A stretch of DNA of 5,696 nucleotides from the NCBI GenBank assembly GCA_900546455.1, contig URCS01000096.1, positions 1 to 5,696 on the forward strand. Reading direction: 5' to 3'. This DNA is from an uncultured Collinsella sp. (lineage in GTDB: Bacteria > Actinomycetota > Coriobacteriia > Coriobacteriales > Coriobacteriaceae). Position 1 is the first letter of the stretch; each line of letters opens with the position of its first letter. A program made the translations under genes and the position numbers. This document shows positions 1-4,737 of the stretch, in pieces. The notes below the pieces were generated by a model that saw nothing but the letters and a program-made list of their open reading frames with translations, was not told the DNA's origin and searched no databases.

Positions 1-95
1 AGCTGAGGAAACGCGAAGCGTTTTCCAGCGCAGCACGCAAGGAGCGAAGCGACGCGGCGAAAGCGAGCGGCGTCAGCCGCACGCGGACATCCCGC
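1..95. repeat. GC-rich tract of small hairpins with repeated GCGAAGC motifs
   Basis: This stretch is built from short self-complementary units. GGAAACGC and GCGTTTTCC form a hairpin around a GAA loop at about 7-26. GCGAAGC occurs twice and GCGAAAGC once. GCGGC-GTCA-GCCGC is a perfect 5 bp hairpin (67-80). GCGG-ACAT-CCCGC follows at 83-95. GCGAAGC is known to fold into an unusually stable mini-hairpin. Two + frames are open across it but translate to low-complexity Arg/Ser/Ala-rich peptides with no recognisable domain. I read it as the structured 3' end of an RNA, a 3' UTR, or the border of an inserted element whose body lies before the window. Confidence 0.4.
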
Positions 96-106
96 TGGGG
101 GCACCA
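88..106 (+). other. tRNA 3'-end-like fragment (T-stem half, acceptor, CCA)
   Basis: Bases 91-95 (CCCGC), 96-102 (TGGGGGC), 103 (A) and 104-106 (CCA) have the order and lengths of a tRNA 3' T-stem strand, 3' acceptor strand, discriminator base and CCA tail. A terminator follows 11 bases later, as expected after a tRNA gene. The rest of the tRNA is missing: there is no TTCGA loop or 5' T-stem strand at 79-90, and no matching GCCCCCA acceptor strand where the 5' end should be. It is therefore a fragment at most, such as the duplicated tRNA end left by a site-specific integrant. It could also be a chance match. Confidence 0.35.
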
Positions 107-117
107 TTTAAATCGAG

Positions 118-149
118 AAGCCCGTTGCCCCCGCGGTGACGGGCTTTTT
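118..149 (+). terminator. rho-independent terminator, + strand
   Basis: AAGCCCGT (118-125) pairs perfectly with ACGGGCTT (139-146), and the T-run spans 145-149. There is no T-run on the opposite side, so it acts on rightward transcription, ending whatever unit enters from before the window. The loop contains TGCCCCC (126-132), which is exactly complementary to GGGGGCA (97-103) upstream and offers a competing fold. Confidence 0.85.
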
Positions 150-181
150 GCTACCGATACGCCGGGATTCGAACCCCGAGG
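150..181 (-). other. T-arm-like tRNA 3' fragment on the minus strand
   Basis: Read on the minus strand, this segment contains GGGGTTCGAATCCCGG, which carries the universal tRNA B-box core GGTTCGAATCC. The 5 bp T-stem has one G-G mismatch. No upstream sequence pairs with the following CGTATCG as an acceptor stem, and there is no anticodon arm at the right distance. A functional tRNA is therefore excluded. A degraded tRNA end is possible; its missing 5' part would fall where the inverted-repeat element (204-438) begins. Confidence 0.25.
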
Positions 182-203
182 GCATTAAATCACACTGTCA
201 TCC

Positions 204-242
204 AAGGGACCGTGGGCAAAAAATAGCGAATATGAGTACTGT
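204..242 (+). repeat. left inverted-repeat arm
   Basis: This arm matches the reverse complement of 400-438 at 32 of 39 positions without gaps. The inner 14 bases (229-242) are identical and include AGTACT. The A6 run at 218-223 pairs with the T6 run at 419-424, and CGTGG (211-215) pairs with CCACG (427-431). Confidence 0.8.
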
Positions 243-399
243 TATCAATTTAGTAACAGCGATTTCATGCCATCAGAAGGCGATTTAGACGCCAGGGGTC
301 CTACGGCGGAAGCATTGCAAGCGTTTATCAGCTAAGTACTTGGACATATGTTGCGTAACACTGCATATTATGCAAAAAGATAATGCTACAGGACTTGTG

Positions 400-438
400 A
401 CAGTACTCATATTTGACGTTTTTTGTCCACGACCCCTT
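400..438 (-). repeat. right inverted-repeat arm
   Basis: This is the partner of 204-242, at 32 of 39 positions. Its outer part also forms a local hairpin with adjacent sequence: GTCCACG (425-431) pairs with CGTGGGC (443-449), including one G-T pair. The structured element may therefore extend to about 450. The hairpin is not followed by a T-run on either strand and is not a terminator. Confidence 0.75.
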
Positions 439-489
439 ATTACGTGGGCGAATCAGTTGCAAAACGGACTCCTAAGCGTCCTTCGCAAT

Positions 490-525
490 CAAAAAGCCGG
501 GGCCCGCATGATGCGGACCCCGGCT
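490..525 (-). terminator. rho-independent terminator of glnN
   Basis: On the minus strand AGCCGGGG (525-518) pairs with CCCCGGCT (502-495). One A/C mismatch follows, then an inner 5 bp stem, TGCGG-type at 516-512 with 508-504, closed by a 3-base loop (509-511). Five Ts on the minus strand (495-491) follow directly. It lies 30 bp after the glnN stop codon. No T-run exists in the + direction. Confidence 0.93.
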
Positions 526-554
526 CAATACCGTGACGATATTTCAGTTACGCT

Positions 555-2642
555 CTACACGTAGAACAGAATGTCGTCGTAGGTCGGGACCGGCCAGTAG
601 TCGGCTGCCACGATCTCCTCCATGGCATCCACGGCGGCGCGCAGCGTATCCATAGCGGGAACGACCTCGTGTGCATACACATTGGCCTGCTCCTGACCAT
701 CGAGGGCTTCGGCCTTCTGATGCACGGCGTCGAGCGCCTTGATGGAGTCGTTGATGGTGGTGATACCGTTGCAGAGCTTGTTGAGCGTGTTCTGCTCGCA
801 CTGCATGGCGGCCTCGGCACCGGCGGCACGAATAGTCTCAAGGCCCTTAGCGACCTTGGTGGCATAGGCGGTAATGACCGGGCGATAGGTACGACGCGCC
901 TCACGAACCATCGTGGTGGCCTCGATGTTCATGAGCTTGTTGTACTTCTCGAGCTTGCAGTCGTAGCGGCACTGAGCCTCGGCCTTGGTCAGGACACCCG
1001 TCTCCTCAAAGAGCGCGATGGCCTTTTCGGAAACAAAGGCGGGCAGGGCGTCGGCCGTGGTCTTGTTGTTGGCAAGGCCGCGCTTCTCGGCCTCAACGGG
1101 CCACTCGTCGGAGTAGCCATCGCCGGAAAAGAGGATGCGCTGGTGGTCGGTCAGGACCTTCTTGCAGTACTCGAGCGCAGCGTCCTGGAACTCATCCTCG
1201 GGCGTACCCTCAAGCGCGTCGGCGAAGGACTTGAGCGACTTGGCCACGGCGGCATCGAGCACCAAGTTGGAGTCGGAGACGTTCTGCTCGGAGCCGCAGG
1301 CACGGAACTCGAACTTGTTGCCGGTGAAGGCAAACGGGGAGGTGCGGTTGCGGTCGGTGTTGTCCTGCATCAGCTTGGGCAGGGTATCGGCACCCAGGTC
1401 GAGCACGCCGCGCGTGGCATGGACGGAAGCCTTGCCATCGATGATCTTCTCGACGACCTCGGTAAGCTGGTCGCCCAGGAAGATGGACATAATCGCCGGA
1501 GGAGCCTCGTTGGCGCCCAGACGATGGTCGTTGCCGGCAGAGGCAACGGAGGCACGCAGGAGCTCCTGATAGTTATCGACGGCCTCGATCACCGCGGTGA
1601 GGAAGACGATGAACTGCAGGTTGTCGAGCGGGGTGTCGCCCGGATCGAGCAGATTCTCGGACTCGGTGCCAAGCGACCAGTTGTTGTGCTTGCCCGAACC
1701 GTTGATGCCCTCGAAGGGCTTCTCGTGCAGCAGACAGACCAAGTCGTGGCGGGAGGCAATGAGCTTCATCTTCTCCATCATGACCAGATTCTGGTCGATG
1801 GCCTCGTTGACCTCGCCATAGACCGGTGCGAGCTCATGCTGGCAGGGAGCAACCTCGTTGTGCTTGGTCTTGGCGGGAATGCCGAGTGCCCACAGCTCAT
1901 CGTCCAGATCCTTCATATAGGCCGAGACGGTGGGACGGATAGCGCCAAAGTAGTGCTCCTCGAGCTCCTGGCCCTTGCAGGGAGCAGCACCAAAGAGGGT
2001 GCGGCCGGTGATGACCAGGTCCTTGCGCTTGCGATAGGCGTCCTTCTTGATCAGGAAGTACTCCTGCTCGTCGCCCACGGAAGGAACGACCTTCTTGGGG
2101 GTCTTGCCAAACAGCGCCAAAACGCGCTTGGACTCACGCGAGAGCGCGGTCATAGAGCGCAGCAGCGGGGTCTTCTTGTCCAGGGCCTCGCCCGTGTAGG
2201 AGCAGAAAGCCGTGGGGATGCACAGGACATCGTCCTTGATGAAGGCGGGGCTGGTGGGGTCCCAAGCGGTGTAGCCACGGGCCTCGAAGGTGGCACGCAG
2301 GCCGCCATTGGGGAAGCTCGAGGCATCGGGCTCGCCCTGGATGAGGTTCTTGCCCGTAAACTTGGTAATGGCGGTGCCGTCGTGGTTGGGTTCGAGGAAG
2401 CTGTCGTGCTTCTCGGAAGTAATGCCCGAAAGCGGCTGGAACCAGTGCGCGTAGTGCGTCGCGCCCTTGGAGATGGCCCAGACCTTCATGGCATGGGCAA
2501 CGGCGTTGGCCACATCTAGGTCGAGCGGCTCACCGCCCTCGAGGGTTGCAGCAAGGCGCTTCCAAATGTCCTTGGGGAGGTAGTCCTTCATGACTTCCTC
2601 AGAGAACACCATGGTCCCGAAGCGGTCAGTAAGTTCGGCCAT
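555..2642 (-). CDS. glnN: type III glutamine synthetase (GlnN family)
   Basis: A cytoplasmic ATP-dependent ligase making glutamine from glutamate and ammonia, the entry point for ammonium assimilation. At 695 residues it has the length of the type III (GSIII) family rather than the ~450-470 of type I. Visible motifs are DEQEYFLI at 191-198 (glutamate/metal site), HNEVAPCQHELAP at 261-273, FEGINGSGKHNNWSLGT at 310-326, AGNDHRLGANEAPP at 369-382, GNKFEFRA at 441-448, and the C-terminal WPVPTYDDILF at 684-693. Type III enzymes form double-hexameric rings and lack the adenylylation control of type I-beta. An upstream in-frame ATG at 2705 would add 21 residues, but the start at 2642 has a strong Shine-Dalgarno 6 bases away and gives the family-like N-terminus MAELTDRFG. 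The gene is monocistronic, has its own terminator, and is divergent from metF. No frameshift or missing key motif is seen. Confidence 0.97.
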   Translation of the reverse strand: MAELTDRFGTMVFSEEVMKDYLPKDIWKRLAATLEGGEPLDLDVANAVAHAMKVWAISKGATHYAHWFQPLSGITSEKHDSFLEPNHDGTAITKFTGKNLIQGEPDASSFPNGGLRATFEARGYTAWDPTSPAFIKDDVLCIPTAFCSYTGEALDKKTPLLRSMTALSRESKRVLALFGKTPKKVVPSVGDEQEYFLIKKDAYRKRKDLVITGRTLFGAAPCKGQELEEHYFGAIRPTVSAYMKDLDDELWALGIPAKTKHNEVAPCQHELAPVYGEVNEAIDQNLVMMEKMKLIASRHDLVCLLHEKPFEGINGSGKHNNWSLGTESENLLDPGDTPLDNLQFIVFLTAVIEAVDNYQELLRASVASAGNDHRLGANEAPPAIMSIFLGDQLTEVVEKIIDGKASVHATRGVLDLGADTLPKLMQDNTDRNRTSPFAFTGNKFEFRACGSEQNVSDSNLVLDAAVAKSLKSFADALEGTPEDEFQDAALEYCKKVLTDHQRILFSGDGYSDEWPVEAEKRGLANNKTTADALPAFVSEKAIALFEETGVLTKAEAQCRYDCKLEKYNKLMNIEATTMVREARRTYRPVITAYATKVAKGLETIRAAGAEAAMQCEQNTLNKLCNGITTINDSIKALDAVHQKAEALDGQEQANVYAHEVVPAMDTLRAAVDAMEEIVAADYWPVPTYDDILFYV

Positions 2643-2648
2643 ACGGAA

Positions 2649-2655
2649 CTCCCTT
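2649..2655 (-). promoter_or_regulatory. Shine-Dalgarno of glnN (decides the start)
   Basis: AAGGGAG on the minus strand, six bases before the ATG at 2642. The alternative in-frame ATG at 2705 has no comparable site, so 2642 is the preferred start. Confidence 0.85.
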
Positions 2656-2663
2656 CGTATCGG

Positions 2664-2682
2664 CACCGCGTGAGAAGCGGTG
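2664..2682 (-). promoter_or_regulatory. hairpin in the glnN 5' untranslated region
   Basis: CACCGC and GCGGTG form a perfect 6 bp stem around a 7-base loop, ending 8 bases before the Shine-Dalgarno. It lacks a T-run, so it is not a terminator. It may stabilise the mRNA or affect ribosome access; the sequence alone cannot tell which. Confidence 0.4.
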
Positions 2683-2721
2683 TTGATTACTAACGAACGA
2701 GTCATAGCTTAGACTCGCCGT

Positions 2722-2759
2722 GTTTCCGCGACATTACCGTTATGTTGCCGTCGCGAAAC
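2722..2759 (-). promoter_or_regulatory. GlnR-box-like operator in the glnN promoter
   Basis: On the minus strand four pentamers lie exactly 11 bp apart: GTTTC (2759-2755), GCAAC (2748-2744), GTAAT (2737-2733) and GAAAC (2726-2722). The actinobacterial OmpR-type GlnR box is commonly written GTnAC-n6-GAAAC, often in tandem. This array deviates at three defined positions and the last pentamer is perfect. It ends 80 bp before the glnN start, a promoter-like position; TATGAC (2706-2701) is a possible -10. The outer pentamers are also inverted to each other, so a different dimeric regulator is an alternative. Whether this organism encodes GlnR is unknown from the window. Confidence 0.4.
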
Positions 2760-2777
2760 CAATCAATGAGGTTACCG

Positions 2778-2790
2778 CATCGCGGCGATG
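2778..2790. promoter_or_regulatory. perfect 13 bp palindrome, possible operator
   Basis: CATCGC-G-GCGATG has two exact 6 bp arms around one central base. It is flanked by TTACCG (2772-2777) and overlaps ATGTTGCC (2788-2795). The same two words recur closer together at 2734-2739 and 2742-2749 inside the GlnR-like box, which suggests a second regulator site in the divergent promoter region. Confidence 0.3.
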
Positions 2791-2852
2791 TTGCCACCCT
2801 CAACAGCCAACGAACTGTATAAATTGCAGACCTCCCGTATGATTTTAGGTTA

Positions 2853-2928
2853 GTCAATTTGGGACGGGACTAAATAGACTGGTATTTCACATCAGATACC
2901 AGTCACTATAGCCCCATCCTAGATTGAC
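2853..2928. repeat. 76 bp near-perfect palindrome between glnN and metF
   Basis: Positions pair symmetrically with no bulge: each pair of coordinates sums to 5781. The core arms 2877-2887 and 2894-2904 give 11 pairs with one G-T. The outer arms 2853-2864 and 2917-2928 give 12 pairs with two G-T. Only five interior mismatches lie between (2865, 2869, 2873, 2875, 2876). There is no T-run on either side, so it is not a terminator. A TATGAT hexamer at 2838-2843 could place a + strand transcript start near 2850, putting the hairpin at the 5' end of an RNA, but no good -35 accompanies it. It may be a small inverted-repeat element, an RNA leader or a protein-binding cruciform. Confidence 0.6.
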
Positions 2929-3054
2929 CGCTCTGCTATAGGGAATGTCGATAGCAAGGCATCTTTGATTGGTATCCCCGAATAGCGAGTGAAACTCCAC
3001 CGTGACACAGTGGTGCTGTAGAATCCTTACAACACATCACACTATTACGTATCT

Positions 3055-3061
3055 AAAGGAG
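3055..3061 (+). promoter_or_regulatory. Shine-Dalgarno of metF (decides the start)
   Basis: AAAGGAG lies six bases before the ATG at 3068. The frame is open back to an ATG at 3002, but that start has no ribosome site, and the 22 extra residues it would add do not resemble the MetF family. Confidence 0.85.
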
Positions 3062-3067
3062 CACGAT

Positions 3068-3940
3068 ATGCGCGTCGACGAGGTTTTTAAGCAGGCAGCA
3101 TCCCAGGGCACCGCACCCGTTTCGTTTGAGATGTTCCCGCCCAAGGGCGAGCTTACCCTCGACACGGCTCGCGAGGTGGCAGGCAATCTGTGCAAGCTTT
3201 CACCGAGCTTTGTCTCGGTCACCTGCTCGGCCGGCGGCTCGGGCAACGGTGCCACCACCGCCCCCATCGCGCATATGATTACGAGCGAATTCGATACACC
3301 CTCGGTGGCACACCTTACCTGCGTGGGCCGCTCGCACGCCGATATCGCCGCCAAGATCGACGAGTATCGCACCGCCGGCGTTGAAAACATCCTGGCCCTG
3401 CGTGGTGATCTTCCCGCTGGCGCGACTGAGGACGACAAGCCCGCCTCGGACTACGCCTACGCCCGCGACCTCATCCCCGAGCTCGTCGACGCCGGCTTTT
3501 GCGTGGGCGCCGCAGCCTACCCCGAGGGCCACATTGCCTGCGAGGACCTCAACGTCTCGGTCGAGCACCTCAAGCAAAAGCAAGATGCCGGCGCAAGCTT
3601 CTTTGTGACACAGCTCTTCTTTGATAACGAGTGCTTCTATCGCTTCCGCGAGCTTGCCGACAAGGCCGGCATCACCGTGCCCATTACCGCGGGCATCATG
3701 CCGTTTATGGGCAAGTCGCAGATCAGCCGCATGGTCTTTATGTGCGGCGCGTCGCTGCCCTCCCCCGTCATCAAGATCCTCGCCAAGTACGAGAACGACC
3801 CCGAGAGCCTGCAGACAGCCGGTGTAGATTATGCTGCTCGTCAGCTTTGCGACCTTAAGGAGCACGGCGCCGACGGTCTGCACCTGTACACTATGAACCG
3901 TCCTGCAATCGCCGCGACCATTATGGAGCGCCTGGGGTAA
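3068..3940 (+). CDS. metF: 5,10-methylenetetrahydrofolate reductase
   Basis: A cytoplasmic flavoenzyme (FAD TIM barrel) reducing 5,10-methylene-tetrahydrofolate to 5-methyl-tetrahydrofolate, the methyl donor for methionine synthase. At 290 residues it matches the short bacterial MetF. FEMFPPK (20-26) carries the catalytic glutamate, E21 (E28 in E. coli). VTCSAGGSG (51-59) and AHLTC (81-85) follow. LALRGDLP (109-116) carries the flavin-tuning aspartate D114 (D120 in E. coli). AAYPEGH (149-155) is next. TQLFFD (181-186) supplies the substrate glutamine Q182. GIMP (209-212) and LHLYTMNR (271-278) complete the fold. It is the first gene of the operon; its TAA shares one base with the ATG of the next gene (TAATG), implying translational coupling. 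In some anaerobes MetF uses a partner MetV or ferredoxin; none is encoded here. Confidence 0.95.
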   Translation: MRVDEVFKQAASQGTAPVSFEMFPPKGELTLDTAREVAGNLCKLSPSFVSVTCSAGGSGNGATTAPIAHMITSEFDTPSVAHLTCVGRSHADIAAKIDEYRTAGVENILALRGDLPAGATEDDKPASDYAYARDLIPELVDAGFCVGAAAYPEGHIACEDLNVSVEHLKQKQDAGASFFVTQLFFDNECFYRFRELADKAGITVPITAGIMPFMGKSQISRMVFMCGASLPSPVIKILAKYENDPESLQTAGVDYAARQLCDLKEHGADGLHLYTMNRPAIAATIMERLG

Positions 3941-4728
3941 TGGAAAAACCGCACGTCGATACAACCGTTGTTGAAGTGCCGGCCGACCTTGCGTCGCCGG
4001 CGCTTTACCGTATCGACGCTGCCCACCACCCTCGTGTCGACCGTGCCGAGATGCTGCGGTATCTGGGCTACGGCGGCCAGCAGATTGAGCCCGAGCTGTC
4101 ACGACGAATTGAGCTTGTGGTCGAGCGCCTAGAGCTGGATATCGAGCCCCGCGGCGTGCGACGCGTGTTTGCCGTCGATGCCACGGGCGTTGACGAGCAG
4201 GGCGAGCCCTGCATCCGCTTGGTTGGCACCAATGTTGAGCTGCGGGGTCGTGATATCTATCGCCACCTTAAGGACGCCCGCCTGGCGGCGCTCATGGCAT
4301 GTACCCTCGGGATGTCTGCCGAACGCCGTCTGCGAACCACCGGAGCTCAGCAACCCCTGGAAGGCGCCGTGCTCGACGCCGCATGCTCTGCCTATGTAGA
4401 AGCCGCCGTTGAGCAAATGGACCAGCAGGTCAAGACGGACGCCGCCGTTCATGGGCTCGCCGGCAACTGGCGCTTTAGTCCCGGCTATGGCGACTGCCCG
4501 CTCTCGGCCCAGCGCTCGATCGTCAATGCGCTCAACGCCACGCGGCTCATCGGCCTGACCGTCACCCCCACCAGCCTGCTCATGCCCACCAAGAGCGTGA
4601 CCGCGGTGATCGGCCTGTTTGACGGCGAAGTCCACGACGCCCAGAGCCGCCCCACCTGCAATATCTGCCGCATGCGTGAGCACTGCCGCTTCCGCGCCGC
4701 CCACACCACCTGCTATTCCAGCCATTAG
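3940..4728 (+). CDS. stand-alone B12-dependent methionine synthase reactivation domain protein
   Basis: At 262 residues this matches the C-terminal activation domain of cobalamin-dependent methionine synthase (Met_synt_B12 family), encoded as its own protein. That domain binds S-adenosylmethionine and supports reductive methylation of oxidised cob(II)alamin, returning MetH to service. RFSPGYGDCPL (178-188) is the SAM-site signature (RxxPGYxxCP in MetH), and LLMPTKSVTAVIGLF (213-227) corresponds to the conserved P-x-x-SV segment. The N-terminal ~150 residues are helical and less conserved. An unusual C-terminus holds C240, C243, C249 and C258 (CxxC-x5-C-x8-C) amid arginines, suggesting a metal or Fe-S site absent from E. 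coli MetH. The start overlaps the metF stop by one base, with GGAG at 3925-3928 as a weak ribosome site. Lying between metF and metH, it very likely serves the MetH encoded next. Confidence 0.9.
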   Translation: MEKPHVDTTVVEVPADLASPALYRIDAAHHPRVDRAEMLRYLGYGGQQIEPELSRRIELVVERLELDIEPRGVRRVFAVDATGVDEQGEPCIRLVGTNVELRGRDIYRHLKDARLAALMACTLGMSAERRLRTTGAQQPLEGAVLDAACSAYVEAAVEQMDQQVKTDAAVHGLAGNWRFSPGYGDCPLSAQRSIVNALNATRLIGLTVTPTSLLMPTKSVTAVIGLFDGEVHDAQSRPTCNICRMREHCRFRAAHTTCYSSH

Positions 4729-4731
4729 GAG
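4726..4731 (+). promoter_or_regulatory. Shine-Dalgarno of metH overlapping the preceding stop codon
   Basis: TAGGAG contains the TAG stop of the upstream gene and the AGGAG ribosome site for the ATG at 4738, six bases on. The arrangement implies co-translation and fixes the metH start despite its long N-terminal extension. Confidence 0.8.
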
Positions 4732-4737
4732 CCATCG

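Larger units (their letters stand above)
204..438. mobile_element. MITE-like element with 39 bp imperfect terminal inverted repeats
   Basis: Two inverted arms, 204-242 and 400-438, enclose a 157 bp core. The core is markedly AT-richer than the flanking genes and contains no gene: the longest + reading from ATG 233 meets TAG after 18 codons. The frame reopens downstream without family resemblance. Inside is a second hairpin, CTGTTA (239-244) with TAACAG (254-259). Size, arm length, lack of coding capacity and position in a convergent intergenic gap fit a miniature inverted-repeat element. I see no clear target-site duplication at the borders, so a structured RNA or regulatory element is an alternative. 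Confidence 0.5.
2643..3067. other. divergent intergenic region glnN / metF
   Basis: These 425 bp hold the glnN leader and GlnR-like box, a 13 bp palindrome and the 76 bp palindrome, each listed separately. The metF-proximal part (2929-3054) has only weak promoter candidates: TAGAAT at 3019-3024 resembles a -10 but has no -35 at proper spacing. I find no SAM, cobalamin, T-box or THF riboswitch signature and no small gene with a ribosome site. Confidence 0.6.

Noticed and set aside
233..289. ATG at 233 opening an 18-codon + frame inside the inverted-repeat element
   Set aside because: Its start lies inside the inverted-repeat arm, it has no Shine-Dalgarno, and it stops at TAG after 18 codons. 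Reading on past the stop gives no recognisable protein.
425..449. Hairpin GTCCACG / CGTGGGC as a terminator
   Set aside because: The T-run lies on the 5' side for the + strand, and the minus-strand reading is followed by A residues, so it cannot be a rho-independent terminator in either direction.
340..564. Possible small + strand gene of 74 codons
   Set aside because: It begins at a non-ATG codon or at weak ATGs without a ribosome site, runs through the inverted-repeat arm and the glnN terminator, and overlaps the glnN 3' end. No coding signature is visible.
669..2519. Open frame of 616 codons on the + strand across glnN
   Set aside because: It is antisense to a well-supported glutamine synthetase, has no ribosome site, and its translation is a low-complexity Gly/Leu/Val-rich shadow typical of the complementary frame of GC-rich genes.
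2643..2705. Upstream in-frame ATG for glnN at 2705
   Set aside because: No ribosome site precedes it, and the added 21 residues would cover the hairpin and Shine-Dalgarno of the better start at 2642.
2929..3067. SAM, cobalamin or T-box riboswitch before metF
   Set aside because: Such leaders are common for methionine genes, but the 125 bases have no matching conserved cores and no terminator/antiterminator pair.
3200..4102. Open frame of 300 codons antisense to metF
   Set aside because: MetF motifs are unambiguous on the + strand; the antisense product has no family features or start signals.
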